Below, piece by piece: positions 11,701 through 26,600 of a stretch of 64,000 nucleotides of DNA. The stretch is from Schistocephalus solidus (taxonomy: Eukaryota > Platyhelminthes > Cestoda > Diphyllobothriidea > Diphyllobothriidae), in contig WEDG01001062.1 in NCBI GenBank assembly GCA_017591395.1, positions 1-64,000 of the forward strand. Direction: 5' to 3'. The translations under genes and the position numbers were made by a program. Position 1 is the first letter of the stretch. Every line of letters starts with the position of its first letter. The notes below the pieces were generated by a model. It saw only the letters and a list, made by a program, of their open reading frames with translations, had not been told where the DNA came from and ran no database searches.

Positions 11701-14700
11701 CCCCACACTATCATCATATTCCCGATCACAACCGACAAAACAACGAGCCCGTGGCTCAATGGTAGAGCGTTCGACTCAAATACCAAAGGTCGCGGGTTCG
11801 AATCCCAGGTGTGCCACACTTGGGATTGGGTATGACTGGCTGATGACGGCTAATAAGCCAGAAATGGCCATTCCGGTCTCCCTTGTCTTTGTCGGTTCCA
11901 TTTCATCATATGCTACACGTCGCTATGCGACCGCCTGCGAGGGCTCTAGTCTGAGCTCCAGGGCACAACGGAACATACATGTTCCTTAAGCAGATCGGTG
12001 AGCCCCACACTATCATCATATTCCCGATCACAACCGACAAAACAACGAGCCCGTGGCTCAATGGTAGAGCGTTCGACTCAAATACCAAAGGTCGCGGGTT
12101 CGAATCCCAGGTGTGCCACACTTGGGATTGGGTATGACTGGCTGATGACGGCTAATAAGCCAGAAATGGCCATTCCGGTCTCCCCTTGTCTTTGTCGGTT
12201 CCATTTCATCATATGCTACACGTCGCTATGCGACCGCCTGCGAGGGCTCTAGTCTGAGCTCCAGGGCACAACGGAACATACATGTTCCTTAAGCAGATCG
12301 GTGAGCCCCACACTATCATCATATTCCCGATCACAACCGACAAAACAACGAGCCCGTGGCTCAATGGTAGAGCGTTCGACTCAAATACCAAAGGTCGCGG
12401 GTTCGAATCCCAGGTGTGCCACACTTGGGATTGGGTATGACTGGCTGATGACGGCTAATAAGCCAGAAATGGCCATTCCGGTCTCCCCTTGTCTTTGTCG
12501 GTTCCATTTCATCATATGCTACACGTCGCTATGCGACCGCCTGCGAGGGCTCTAGTCTGAGCTCCAGGGCACAACGGAACATACATGTTCCTTAAGCAGA
12601 TCGGTGAGCCCCACACTATCATCATATTCCCGATCACAACCGACAAAACAACGAGCCCGTGGCTCAATGGTAGAGCGTTCGACTCAAATACCAAAGGTCG
12701 CGGGTTCGAATCCCAGGTGTGCCACACTTGGGATTGGGTATGACTGGCTGATGACGGCTAATAAGCCAGAAATGGCCATTCCGGTCTCCCTTGTCTTTGT
12801 CGGTTCCATTTCATCATATGCTACACGTCGCTATGCGACCGCCTGCGAGGGCTCTAGTCTGAGCTCCAGGGCACAACGGAACATACATGTTCCTTAAGCA
12901 GATCGGTGAGCCCCACACTATCATCATATTCCCGATCACAACCGACAAAACAACGAGCCCGTGGCTCAATGGTAGAGCGTTCGACTCAAATACCAAAGGT
13001 CGCGGGTTCGAATCCCAGGTGTGCCACACTTGGGATTGGGTATGACTGGCTGATGACGGCTAATAAGCCAGAAATGGCCATTCCGGTCTCCCCTTGTCTT
13101 TGTCGGTTCCATTTCATCATATGCTACACGTCGCTATGCGACCGCCTGCGAGGGCTCTAGTCTGAGCTCCAGGGCACAACGGAACATACATGTTCCTTAA
13201 GCAGATCGGTGAGCCCCACACTATCATCATATTCCCGATCACAACCGACAAAACAACGAGCCCGTGGCTCAATGGTAGAGCGTTCGACTCAAATACCAAA
13301 GGTCGCGGGTTCGAATCCCAGGTGTGCCACACTTGGGATTGGGTATGACTGGCTGATGACGGCTAATAAGCCAGAAATGGCCATTCCGGTCTCCCCTTGT
13401 CTTTGTCGGTTCCATTTCATCATATGCTACACGTCGCTATGCGACCGCCTGCGAGGGCTCTAGTCTGAGCTCCAGGGCACAACGGAACATACATGTTCCT
13501 TAAGCAGATCGGTGAGCCCCACACTATCATCATATTCCCGATCACAACCGACAAAAACAACGAGCCCGTGGCTCAATGGTAGAGCGTTCGACTCAAATAC
13601 CAAAGGTCGCGGGTTCGAATCCCAGGTGTGCCACACTTGGGATTGGGTATGACTGGCTGATGACGGCTAATAAGCCAGAAATGGCCATTCCGGTCTCCCC
13701 TTGTCTTTGTCGGTTCCATTTCATCATATGCTACACGTCGCTATGCGACCGCCTGCGAGGGCTCTAGTCTGAGCTCCAGGGCACAACGGAACATACATGT
13801 TCCTTAAGCAGATCGGTGAGCCCCACACTATCATCATATTCCCGATCACAACCGACAAAAACAACGAGCCCGTGGCTCAATGGTAGAGCGTTCGACTCAA
13901 ATACCAAAGGTCGCGGGTTCGAATCCCAGGTGTGCCACACTTGGGATTGGGTATGACTGGCTGATGACGGCTAATAAGCCAGAAATGGCCATTCCGGTCT
14001 CCCCTTGTCTTTGTCGGTTCCATTTCATCATATGCTACACGTCGCTATGCGACCGCCTGCGAGGGCTCTAGTCTGAGCTCCAGGGCACAACGGAACATAC
14101 ATGTTCCTTAAGCAGATCGGTGAGCCCCACACTATCATCATATTCCCGATCACAACCGACAAAACAACGAGCCCGTGGCTCAATGGTAGAGCGTTCGACT
14201 CAAATACCAAAGGTCGCGGGTTCGAATCCCAGGTGTGCCACACTTGGGATTGGGTATGACTGGCTGATGACGGCTAATAAGCCAGAAATGGCCATTCCGG
14301 TCTCCCTTGTCTTTGTCGGTTCCATTTCATCATATGCTACACGTCGCTATGCGACCGCCTGCGAGGGCTCTAGTCTGAGCTCCAGGGCACAACGGAACAT
14401 ACATGTTCCTTAAGCAGATCGGTGAGCCCCACACTATCATCATATTCCCGATCACAACCGACAAAACAACGAGCCCGTGGCTCAATGGTAGAGCGTTCGA
14501 CTCAAATACCAAAGGTCGCGGGTTCGAATCCCAGGTGTGCCACACTTGGGATTGGGTATGACTGGCTGATGACGGCTAATAAGCCAGAAATGGCCATTCC
14601 GGTCTCCCCTTGTCTTTGTCGGTTCCATTTCATCATATGCTACACGTCGCTATGCGACCGCCTGCGAGGGCTCTAGTCTGAGCTCCAGGGCACAACGGAA

Positions 14701-17059
14701 CATACATGTTCCTTAAGCAGATCGGTGAGCCCCACACTATCATCATATTCCCGATCACAACCGACAAAACAACGAGCCCGTGGCTCAATGGTAGAGCGTT
14801 CGACTCAAATACCAAAGGTCGCGGGTTCGAATCCCAGGTGTGCCACACTTGGGATTGGGTATGACTGGCTGATGACGGCTAATAAGCCAGAAATGGCCAT
14901 TCCGGTCTCCCCTTGTCTTTGTCGGTTCCATTCCATCATATGCTACACGTCGCTATGCGACCGCCTGCGAGGGCTCTAGTCTGAGCTCCAGGGCACAACG
15001 GAACATACATGTTCCTTAAGCAGATCGGTGAGCCCCACACTATCATCATATTCCCGATCACAACCGACAAAACAACGAGCCCGTGGCTCAATGGTAGAGC
15101 GTTCGACTCAAATACCAAAGGTCGCGGGTTCGAATCCCAGGTGTGCCACACTTGGGATTGGGTATGACTGGCTGATGACGGCTAATAAGCCAGAAATGGC
15201 CATTCCGGTCTCCCTTGTCTTTGTCGGTTCCATTTCATCATATGCTACACGTCGCTATGCGACCGCCTGCGAGGGCTCTAGTCTGAGCTCCAGGGCACAA
15301 CGGAACATACATGTTCCTTAAGCAGATCGGTGAGCCCCACACTATCATCATATTCCCGATCACAACCGACAAAACAACGAGCCCGTGGCTCAATGGTAGA
15401 GCGTTCGACTCAAATACCAAAGGTCGCGGGTTCGAATCCCAGGTGTGCCACACTTGGGATTGGGTATGACTGGCTGATGACGGCTAATAAGCCAGAAATG
15501 GCCATTCCGGTCTCCCTTGTCTTTGTCGGTTCCATTTCATCATATGCTACACGTCGCTATGCGACCGCCTGCGAGGGCTCTAGTCTGAGCTCCAGGGCAC
15601 AACGGAACATACATGTTCCTTAAGCAGATCGGTGAGCCCCACACTATCATCATATTCCCGATCACAACCGACAAAACAACGAGCCCGTGGCTCAATGGTA
15701 GAGCGTTCGACTCAAATACCAAAGGTCGCGGGTTCGAATCCCAGGTGTGCCACACTTGGGATTGGGTATGACTGGCTGATGACGGCTAATAAGCCAGAAA
15801 TGGCCATTCCGGTCTCCCTTGTCTTTGTCGGTTCCATTCCATCATATGCTACACGTCGCTATGCGACCGCCTGCGAGGGCTCTAGTCTGAGCTCCAGGGC
15901 ACAACGGAACATACATGTTCCTTAAGCAGATCGGTGAGCCCCACACTATCATCATATTCCCGATCACAACCGACAAAACAACGAGCCCGTGGCTCAATGG
16001 TAGAGCGTTCGACTCAAATACCAAAGGTCGCGGGTTCGAATCCCAGGTGTGCCACACTTGGGATTGGGTATGACTGGCTGATGACGGCTAATAAGCCAGA
16101 AATGGCCATTCCGGTCTCCCCTTGTCTTTGTCGGTTCCATTTCATCATATGCTACACGTCGCTATGCGACCGCCTGCGAGGGCTCTAGTCTGAGCTCCAG
16201 GGCACAACGGAACATACATGTTCCTTAAGCAGATCGGTGAGCCCCACACTATCATCATATTCCCGATCACAACCGACAAAACAACGAGCCCGTGGCTCAA
16301 TGGTAGAGCGTTCGACTCAAATACCAAAGGTCGCGGGTTCGAATCCCAGGTGTGCCACACTTGGGATTGGGTATGACTGGCTGATGACGGCTAATAAGCC
16401 AGAAATGGCCATTCCGGTCTCCCTTGTCTTTGTCGGTTCCATTCCATCATATGCTACACGTCGCTATGCGACCGCCTGCGAGGGCTCTAGTCTGAGCTCC
16501 AGGGCACAACGGAACATACATGTTCCTTAAGCAGATCGGTGAGCCCCACACTATCATCATATTCCCGATCACAACCGACAAAACAACGAGCCCGTGGCTC
16601 AATGGTAGAGCGTTCGACTCAAATACCAAAGGTCGCGGGTTCGAATCCCAGGTGTGCCACACTTGGGATTGGGTATGACTGGCTGATGACGGCTAATAAG
16701 CCAGAAATGGCCATTCCGGTCTCCCTTGTCTTTGTCGGTTCCATTCCATCATATGCTACACGTCGCTATGCGACCGCCTGCGAGGGCTCTAGTCTGAGCT
16801 CCAGGGCACAACGGAACATACATGTTCCTTAAGCAGATCGGTGAGCCCCACACTATCATCATATTCCCGATCACAACCGACAAAACAACGAGCCCGTGGC
16901 TCAATGGTAGAGCGTTCGACTCAAATACCAAAGGTCGCGGGTTCGAATCCCAGGTGTGCCACACTTGGGATTGGGTATGACTGGCTGATGACGGCTAATA
17001 AGCCAGAAATGGCCATTCCGGTCTCCCTTGTCTTTGTCGGTTCCATTTCATCATATGCT

Positions 17060-17247
17060 TCACGTCGCCATGCGACCGCCTGCGAGGGCTCTAGTCTGAG
17101 CTCCAGGGCACAACGGAACATACATGTTCCTTAAGCAGATCGGTGAGCCCCAACACCTTCATCATGTTCCCAGTCACAACCGAAAAAACAACGAGCTCGT
17201 GGCTCAATGGTAGAGCGTTCAACTCAAATACCAAAGGTCACAGGTAC
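17060..17247 (+). repeat. Diverged satellite stretch with broken B box
   Basis: This is the most divergent unit junction in the array. The tail reads CTTCACGTCGCCATG, then CCAACACCTTCATCATGTTCCC in place of the usual segment. The tRNA-like part begins GAGCTCG, and the B box is GGTACGAATCC with the invariant second T changed to A. It also carries AAAAAA before the tRNA-like segment. The A box is intact. It probably escaped homogenisation or was seeded from another array. Confidence 0.7.
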
Positions 17248-20200
17248 GAATCCCAGGTGTGCCACACTTGGGATTGGGTATGACTGGCTGATGACGGCTA
17301 ATAAGCCAGAAATGGCCATTCCGGTCTCCCTTGTCTTTGTCGGTTCCATTTCATCATATGCTACACGTCGCTATGCGACCGCCTGCGAGGGCTCTAGTCT
17401 GAGCTCCAGGGCACAACGGAACATACATGTTCCTTAAGCAGATCGGTGAGCCCCACACTATCATCATATTCCCGATCACAACCGACAAAACAACGAGCCC
17501 GTGGCTCAATGGTAGAGCGTTCGACTCAAATACCAAAGGTCGCGGGTTCGAATCCCAGGTGTGCCACACTTGGGATTGGGTATGACTGGCTGATGACGGC
17601 TAATAAGCCAGAAATGGCCATTCCGGTCTCCCTTGTCTTTGTCGGTTCCATTTCATCATATGCTACACGTCGCTATGCGACCGCCTGCGAGGGCTCTAGT
17701 CTGAGCTCCAGGGCACAACGGAACATACATGTTCCTTAAGCAGATCGGTGAGCCCCACACTATCATCATATTCCCGATCACAACCGACAAAACAACGAGC
17801 CCGTGGCTCAATGGTAGAGCGTTCGACTCAAATACCAAAGGTCGCGGGTTCGAATCCCAGGTGTGCCACACTTGGGATTGGGTATGACTGGCTGATGACG
17901 GCTAATAAGCCAGAAATGGCCATTCCGGTCTCCCCTTGTCTTTGTCGGTTCCATTTCATCATATGCTACACGTCGCTATGCGACCGCCTGCGAGGGCTCT
18001 AGTCTGAGCTCCAGGGCACAACGGAACATACATGTTCCTTAAGCAGATCGGTGAGCCCCACACTATCATCATATTCCCGATCACAACCGACAAAACAACG
18101 AGCCCGTGGCTCAATGGTAGAGCGTTCGACTCAAATACCAAAGGTCGCGGGTTCGAATCCCAGGTGTGCCACACTTGGGATTGGGTATGACTGGCTGATG
18201 ACGGCTAATAAGCCAGAAATGGCCATTCCGGTCTCCCTTGTCTTTGTCGGTTCCATTTCATCATATGCTACACGTCGCTATGCGACGGCCTGCGAGTGCT
18301 CTAGTCTGAGCTCCAGGGCACAACGGAACATACATGTTCCTTAAGCAGATCGGTGAGCCCCACACTATCATCATATTCCCGATCACAACCGACAAAACAA
18401 CGAGCCCGTGGCTCAATGGTAGAGCGTTCGACTCAAATACCAAAGGTCGCGGGTTCGAATCCCAGGTGTGCCACACTTGGGATTGGGTATGACTGGCTGA
18501 TGACGGCTAATAAGCCAGAAATGGCCATTCCGGTCTCCCTTGTCTTTGTCGGTTCCATTTCATCATATGCTACACGTCGCTATGCGACCGCCTGCGAGGG
18601 CTCTAGTCTGAGCTCCAGGGCACAACGGAACATACATGTTCCTTAAGCAGATCGGTGAGCCCCACACTATCATCATATTCCCGATCACAACCGACAAAAC
18701 AACGAGCCCGTGGCTCAATGGTAGAGCGTTCGACTCAAATACCAAAGGTCGCGGGTTCGAATCCCAGGTGTGCCACACTTGGGATTGGGTATGACTGGCT
18801 GATGACGGCTAATAAGCCAGAAATGGCCATTCCGGTCTCCCCTTGTCTTTGTCGGTTCCATTTCATCATATGCTACACGTCGCTATGCGACCGCCTGCGA
18901 GGGCTCTATTCTGAGCTCCAGGGCACAACGGAACATACATGTTCCTTAAGCAGATCGGTGAGCCCCACACTATCATCATATTCCCGATCACAACCGACAA
19001 AACAACGAGCCCGTGGCTCAATGGTAGAGCGTTCGACTCAAATACCAAAGGTCGCGGGTTCGAATCCCAGGTGTGCCACACTTGGGATTGGGTATGACTG
19101 GCTGATGACGGCTAATAAGCCAGAAATGGCCATTCCGGTCTCCCTTGTCTTTGTCGGTTCCATTTCATCATATGCTACACGTCGCTATGCGACCGCCTGC
19201 GAGGGCTCTAGTCTGAGCTCCAGGGCACAACGGAACATACATGTTCCTTAAGCAGATCGGTGAGCCCCACACTATCATCATATTCCCGATCACAACCGAC
19301 AAAACAACGAGCCCGTGGCTCAATGGTAGAGCGTTCGACTCAAATACCAAAGGTCGCGGGTTCGAATCCCAGGTGTGCCACACTTGGGATTGGGTATGAC
19401 TGGCTGATGACGGCTAATAAGCCAGAAATGGCCATTCCGGTCTCCCCTTGTCTTTGTCGGTTCCATTCCATCATATGCTACACGTCGCTATGCGACCGCC
19501 TGCGAGGGCTCTAGTCTGAGCTCCAGGGCACAACGGAACATACATGTTCCTTAAGCAGATCGGTGAGCCCCACACTATCATCATATTCCCGATCACAACC
19601 GACAAAACAACGAGCCCGTGGCTCAATGGTAGAGCGTTCGACTCAAATACCAAAGGTCGCGGGTTCGAATCCCAGGTGTGCCACACTTGGGATTGGGTAT
19701 GACTGGCTGATGACGGCTAATAAGCCAGAAATGGCCATTCCGGTCTCCCTTGTCTTTGTCGGTTCCATTCATCATATGCTACACGTCGCTATGCGACCGC
19801 CTGCGAGGGCTCTAGTCTGAGCTCCAGGGCACAACGGAACATACATGTTCCTTAAGCAGATCGGTGAGCCCCACACTATCATCATATTCCCGATCACAAC
19901 CGACAAAACAACGAGCCCGTGGCTCAATGGTAGAGCGTTCGACTCAAATACCAAAGGTCGCGGGTTCGAATCCCAGGTGTGCCACACTTGGGATTGGGTA
20001 TGACTGGCTGATGACGGCTAATAAGCCAGAAATGGCCATTCCGGTCTCCCCTTGTCTTTGTCGGTTCCATTTCATCATATGCTACACGTCGCTATGCGAC
20101 CGCCTGCGAGGGCTCTAGTCTGAGCTCCAGGGCACAACGGAACATACATGTTCCTTAAGCAGATCGGTGAGCCCCACACTATCATCATATTCCCGATCAC

Positions 20201-23200
20201 AACCGACAAAACAACGAGCCCGTGGCTCAATGGTAGAGCGTTCGACTCAAATACCAAAGGTCGCGGGTTCGAATCCCAGGTGTGCCACACTTGGGATTGG
20301 GTATGACTGGCTGATGACGGCTAATAAGCCAGAAATGGCCATTCCGGTCTCCCTTGTCTTTGTCGGTTCCATTTCATCATATGCTACACGTCGCTATGCG
20401 ACCGCCTGCGAGGGCTCTAGTCTGAGCTCCAGGGCACAACGGAACATACATGTTCCTTAAGCAGATCGGTGAGCCCCACACTATCATCATATTCCCGATC
20501 ACAACCGACAAAACAACGAGCCCGTGGCTCAATGGTAGAGCGTTCGACTCAAATACCAAAGGTCGCGGGTTCGAATCCCAGGTGTGCCACACTTGGGATT
20601 GGGTATGACTGGCTGATGACGGCTAATAAGCCAGAAATGGCCATTCCGGTCTCCCTTGTCTTTGTCGGTTCCATTTCATCATATGCTACACGTCGCTATG
20701 CGACCGCCTGCGAGGGCTCTAGTCTGAGCTCCAGGGCACAACGGAACATACATGTTCCTTAAGCAGATCGGTGAGCCCCACACTATCATCATATTCCCGA
20801 TCACAACCGACAAAACAACGAGCCCGTGGCTCAATGGTAGAGCGTTCGACTCAAATACCAAAGGTCGCGGGTTCGAATCCCAGGTGTGCCACACTTGGGA
20901 TTGGGTATGACTGGCTGATGACGGCTAATAAGCCAGAAATGGCCATTCCGGTCTCCCTTGTCTTTGTCGGTTCCATTTCATCATATGCTACACGTCGCTA
21001 TGCGACCGCCTGCGAGGGCTCTAGTCTGAGCTCCAGGGCACAACGGAACATACATGTTCCTTAAGCAGATCGGTGAGCCCCACACTATCATCATATTCCC
21101 GATCACAACCGACAAAACAACGAGCCCGTGGCTCAATGGTAGAGCGTTCGACTCAAATACCAAAGGTCGCGGGTTCGAATCCCAGGTGTGCCACACTTGG
21201 GATTGGGTATGACTGGCTGATGACGGCTAATAAGCCAGAAATGGCCATTCCGGTCTCCCCTTGTCTTTGTCGGTTCCATTTCATCATATGCTACACGTCG
21301 CTATGCGACCGCCTGCGAGGGCTCTAGTCTGAGCTCCAGGGCACAACGGAACATACATGTTCCTTAAGCAGATCGGTGAGCCCCACACTATCATCATATT
21401 CCCGATCACAACCGACAAAACAACGAGCCCGTGGCTCAATGGTAGAGCGTTCGACTCAAATACCAAAGGTCGCGGGTTCGAATCCCAGGTGTGCCACACT
21501 TGGGATTGGGTATGACTGGCTGATGACGGCTAATAAGCCAGAAATGGCCATTCCGGTCTCCCTTGTCTTTGTCGGTTCCATTTCATCATATGCTACACGT
21601 CGCTATGCGACCGCCTGCGAGGGCTCTAGTCTGAGCTCCAGGGCACAACGGAACATACATGTTCCTTAAGCAGATCGGTGAGCCCCACACTATCATCATA
21701 TTCCCGATCACAACCGACAAAAACAACGAGCCCGTGGCTCAATGGTAGAGCGTTCGACTCAAATACCAAAGGTCGCGGGTTCGAATCCCAGGTGTGCCAC
21801 ACTTGGGATTGGGTATGACTGGCTGATGACGGCTAATAAGCCAGAAATGGCCATTCCGGTCTCCCTTGTCTTTGTCGGTTCCATTTCATCATATGCTACA
21901 CGTCGCTATGCGACCGCCTGCGAGGGCTCTAGTCTGAGCTCCAGGGCACAACGGAACATACATGTTCCTTAAGCAGATCGGTGAGCCCCACACTATCATC
22001 ATATTCCCGATCACAACCGACAAAACAACGAGCCCGTGGCTCAATGGTAGAGCGTTCGACTCAAATACCAAAGGTCGCGGGTTCGAATCCCAGGTGTGCC
22101 ACACTTGGGATTGGGTATGACTGGCTGATGACGGCTAATAAGCCAGAAATGGCCATTCCGGTCTCCCTTGTCTTTGTCGGTTCCATTTCATCATATGCTA
22201 CACGTCGCTATGCGACCGCCTGCGAGGGCTCTAGTCTGAGCTCCAGGGCACAACGGAACATACATGTTCCTTAAGCAGATCGGTGAGCCCCACACTATCA
22301 TCATATTCCCGATCACAACCGACAAAACAACGAGCCCGTGGCTCAATGGTAGAGCGTTCGACTCAAATACCAAAGGTCGCGGGTTCGAATCCCAGGTGTG
22401 CCACACTTGGGATTGGGTATGACTGGCTGATGACGGCTAATAAGCCAGAAATGGCCATTCCGGTCTCCCTTGTCTTTGTCGGTTCCATTCATCATATGCT
22501 ACACGTCGCTATGCGACCGCCTGCGAGGGCTCTAGTCTGAGCTCCAGGGCACAACGGAACATACATGTTCCTTAAGCAGATCGGTGAGCCCCACACTATC
22601 ATCATATTCCCGATCACAACCGACAAAACAACGAGCCCGTGGCTCAATGGTAGAGCGTTCGACTCAAATACCAAAGGTCGCGGGTTCGAATCCCAGGTGT
22701 GCCACACTTGGGATTGGGTATGACTGGCTGATGACGGCTAATAAGCCAGAAATGGCCATTCCGGTCTCCCTTGTCTTTGTCGGTTCCATTCCATCATATG
22801 CTACACGTCGCTATGCGACCGCCTGCGAGGGCTCTAGTCTGAGCTCCAGGGCACAACGGAACATACATGTTCCTTAAGCAGATCGGTGAGCCCCACACTA
22901 TCATCATATTCCCGATCACAACCGACAAAACAACGAGCCCGTGGCTCAATGGTAGAGCGTTCGACTCAAATACCAAAGGTCGCGGGTTCGAATCCCAGGT
23001 GTGCCACACTTGGGATTGGGTATGACTGGCTGATGACGGCTAATAAGCCAGAAATGGCCATTCCGGTCTCCCTTGTCTTTGTCGGTTCCATTTCATCATA
23101 TGCTACACGTCGCTATGCGACCGCCTGCGAGGGCTCTAGTCTGAGCTCCAGGGCACAACGGAACATACATGTTCCTTAAGCAGATCGGTGAGCCCCACAC

Positions 23201-23682
23201 TATCATCATATTCCCGATCACAACCGACAAAACAACGAGCCCGTGGCTCAATGGTAGAGCGTTCGACTCAAATACCAAAGGTCGCGGGTTCGAATCCCAG
23301 GTGTGCCACACTTGGGATTGGGTATGACTGGCTGATGACGGCTAATAAGCCAGAAATGGCCATTCCGGTCTCCCCTTGTCTTTGTCGGTTCCATTTCATC
23401 ATATGCTACACGTCGCTATGCGACCGCCTGCGAGGGCTCTAGTCTGAGCTCCAGGGCACAACGGAACATACATGTTCCTTAAGCAGATCGGTGAGCCCCA
23501 CACTATCATCATATTCCCGATCACAACCGACAAAACAACGAGCCCGTGGCTCAATGGTAGAGCGTTCGACTCAAATACCAAAGGTCGCGGGTTCGAATCC
23601 CAGGTGTGCCACACTTGGGATTGGGTATGACTGGCTGATGACGGCTAATAAGCCAGAAATGGCCATTCCGGTCTCCCTTGTC

Positions 23683-23686
23683 TTTT
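23683..23686 (+). terminator. Rare TTTT in a satellite unit
   Basis: The consensus unit has no run of four T on the + strand, so it lacks a Pol III terminator. This unit reads GTCTTTTGTCGG. Only one other internal unit (35779-35782) has TTTT. A one-base homopolymer read error could explain it. Confidence 0.4.
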
Positions 23687-26600
23687 GTCGGTTCCATTCC
23701 ATCATATGCTACACGTCGCTATGCGACCGCCTGCGAGGGCTCTAGTCTGAGCTCCAGGGCACAACGGAACATACATGTTCCTTAAGCAGATCGGTGAGCC
23801 CCACACTATCATCATATTCCCGATCACAACCGACAAAACAACGAGCCCGTGGCTCAATGGTAGAGCGTTCGACTCAAATACCAAAGGTCGCGGGTTCGAA
23901 TCCCAGGTGTGCCACACTTGGGATTGGGTATGACTGGCTGATGACGGCTAATAAGCCAGAAATGGCCATTCCGGTCTCCCTTGTCTTTGTCGGTTCCATT
24001 TCATCATATGCTACACGTCGCTATGCGACCGCCTGCGAGGGCTCTAGTCTGAGCTCCAGGGCACAACGGAACATACATGTTCCTTAAGCAGATCGGTGAG
24101 CCCCACACTATCATCATATTCCCGATCACAACCGACAAAACAACGAGCCCGTGGCTCAATGGTAGAGCGTTCGACTCAAATACCAAAGGTCGCGGGTTCG
24201 AATCCCAGGTGTGCCACACTTGGGATTGGGTATGACTGGCTGATGACGGCTAATAAGCCAGAAATGGCCATTCCGGTCTCCCCTTGTCTTTGTCGGTTCC
24301 ATTTCATCATATGCTACACGTCGCTATGCGACCGCCTGCGAGGGCTCTAGTCTGAGCTCCAGGGCACAACGGAACATACATGTTCCTTAAGCAGATCGGT
24401 GAGCCCCACACTATCATCATATTCCCGATCACAACCGACAAAACAACGAGCCCGTGGCTCAATGGTAGAGCGTTCGACTCAAATACCAAAGGTCGCGGGT
24501 TCGAATCCCAGGTGTGCCACACTTGGGATTGGGTATGACTGGCTGATGACGGCTAATAAGCCAGAAATGGCCATTCCGGTCTCCCCTTGTCTTTGTCGGT
24601 TCCATTCCATCATATGCTACACGTCGCTATGCGACCGCCTGCGAGGGCTCTAGTCTGAGCTCCAGGGCACAACGGAACATACATGTTCCTTAAGCAGATC
24701 GGTGAGCCCCACACTATCATCATATTCCCGATCACAACCGACAAAACAACGAGCCCGTGGCTCAATGGTAGAGCGTTCGACTCAAATACCAAAGGTCGCG
24801 GGTTCGAATCCCAGGTGTGCCACACTTGGGATTGGGTATGACTGGCTGATGACGGCTAATAAGCCAGAAATGGCCATTCCGGTCTCCCCTTGTCTTTGTC
24901 GGTTCCATTTCATCATATGCTACACGTCGCTATGCGACCGCCTGCGAGGGCTCTAGTCTGAGCTCCAGGGCACAACGGAACATACATGTTCCTTAAGCAG
25001 ATCGGTGAGCCCCACACTATCATCATATTCCCGATCACAACCGACAAAACAACGAGCCCGTGGCTCAATGGTAGAGCGTTCGACTCAAATACCAAAGGTC
25101 GCGGGTTCGAATCCCAGGTGTGCCACACTTGGGATTGGGTATGACTGGCTGATGACGGCTAATAAGCCAGAAATGGCCATTCCGGTCTCCCTTGTCTTTG
25201 TCGGTTCCATTTCATCATATGCTACACGTCGCTATGCGACCGCCTGCGAGGGCTCTAGTCTGAGCTCCAGGGCACAACGGAACATACATGTTCCTTAAGC
25301 AGATCGGTGAGCCCCACACTATCATCATATTCCCGATCACAACCGACAAAACAACGAGCCCGTGGCTCAATGGTAGAGCGTTCGACTCAAATACCAAAGG
25401 TCGCGGGTTCGAATCCCAGGTGTGCCACACTTGGGATTGGGTATGACTGGCTGATGACGGCTAATAAGCCAGAAATGGCCATTCCGGTCTCCCTTGTCTT
25501 TGTCGGTTCCATTTCATCATATGCTACACGTCGCTATGCGACCGCCTGCGAGGGCTCTAGTCTGAGCTCCAGGGCACAACGGAACATACATGTTCCTTAA
25601 GCAGATCGGTGAGCCCCACACTATCATCATATTCCCGATCACAACCGACAAAACAACGAGCCCGTGGCTCAATGGTAGAGCGTTCGACTCAAATACCAAA
25701 GGTCGCGGGTTCGAATCCCAGGTGTGCCACACTTGGGATTGGGTATGACTGGCTGATGACGGCTAATAAGCCAGAAATGGCCATTCCGGTCTCCCTTGTC
25801 TTTGTCGGTTCCATTTCATCATATGCTACACGTCGCTATGCGACCGCCTGCGAGGGCTCTAGTCTGAGCTCCAGGGCACAACGGAACATACATGTTCCTT
25901 AAGCAGATCGGTGAGCCCCACACTATCATCATATTCCCGATCACAACCGACAAAACAACGAGCCCGTGGCTCAATGGTAGAGCGTTCGACTCAAATACCA
26001 AAGGTCGCGGGTTCGAATCCCAGGTGTGCCACACTTGGGATTGGGTATGACTGGCTGATGACGGCTAATAAGCCAGAAATGGCCATTCCGGTCTCCCTTG
26101 TCTTTGTCGGTTCCATTTCATCATATGCTACACGTCGCTATGCGACCGCCTGCGAGGGCTCTAGTCTGAGCTCCAGGGCACAACGGAACATACATGTTCC
26201 TTAAGCAGATCGGTGAGCCCCACACTATCATCATATTCCCGATCACAACCGACAAAACAACGAGCCCGTGGCTCAATGGTAGAGCGTTCGACTCAAATAC
26301 CAAAGGTCGCGGGTTCGAATCCCAGGTGTGCCACACTTGGGATTGGGTATGACTGGCTGATGACGGCTAATAAGCCAGAAATGGCCATTCCGGTCTCCCC
26401 TTGTCTTTGTCGGTTCCATTCCATCATATGCTACACGTCGCTATGCGACCGCCTGCGAGGGCTCTAGTCTGAGCTCCAGGGCACAACGGAACATACATGT
26501 TCCTTAAGCAGATCGGTGAGCCCCACACTATCATCATATTCCCGATCACAACCGACAAAACAACGAGCCCGTGGCTCAATGGTAGAGCGTTCGACTCAAA

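Noticed and set aside
18655..19251. 198-codon ORF as a gene
   Set aside because: It spans two satellite units and exists only because one stop codon mutated. It has the same repeat-derived words as every other unit.
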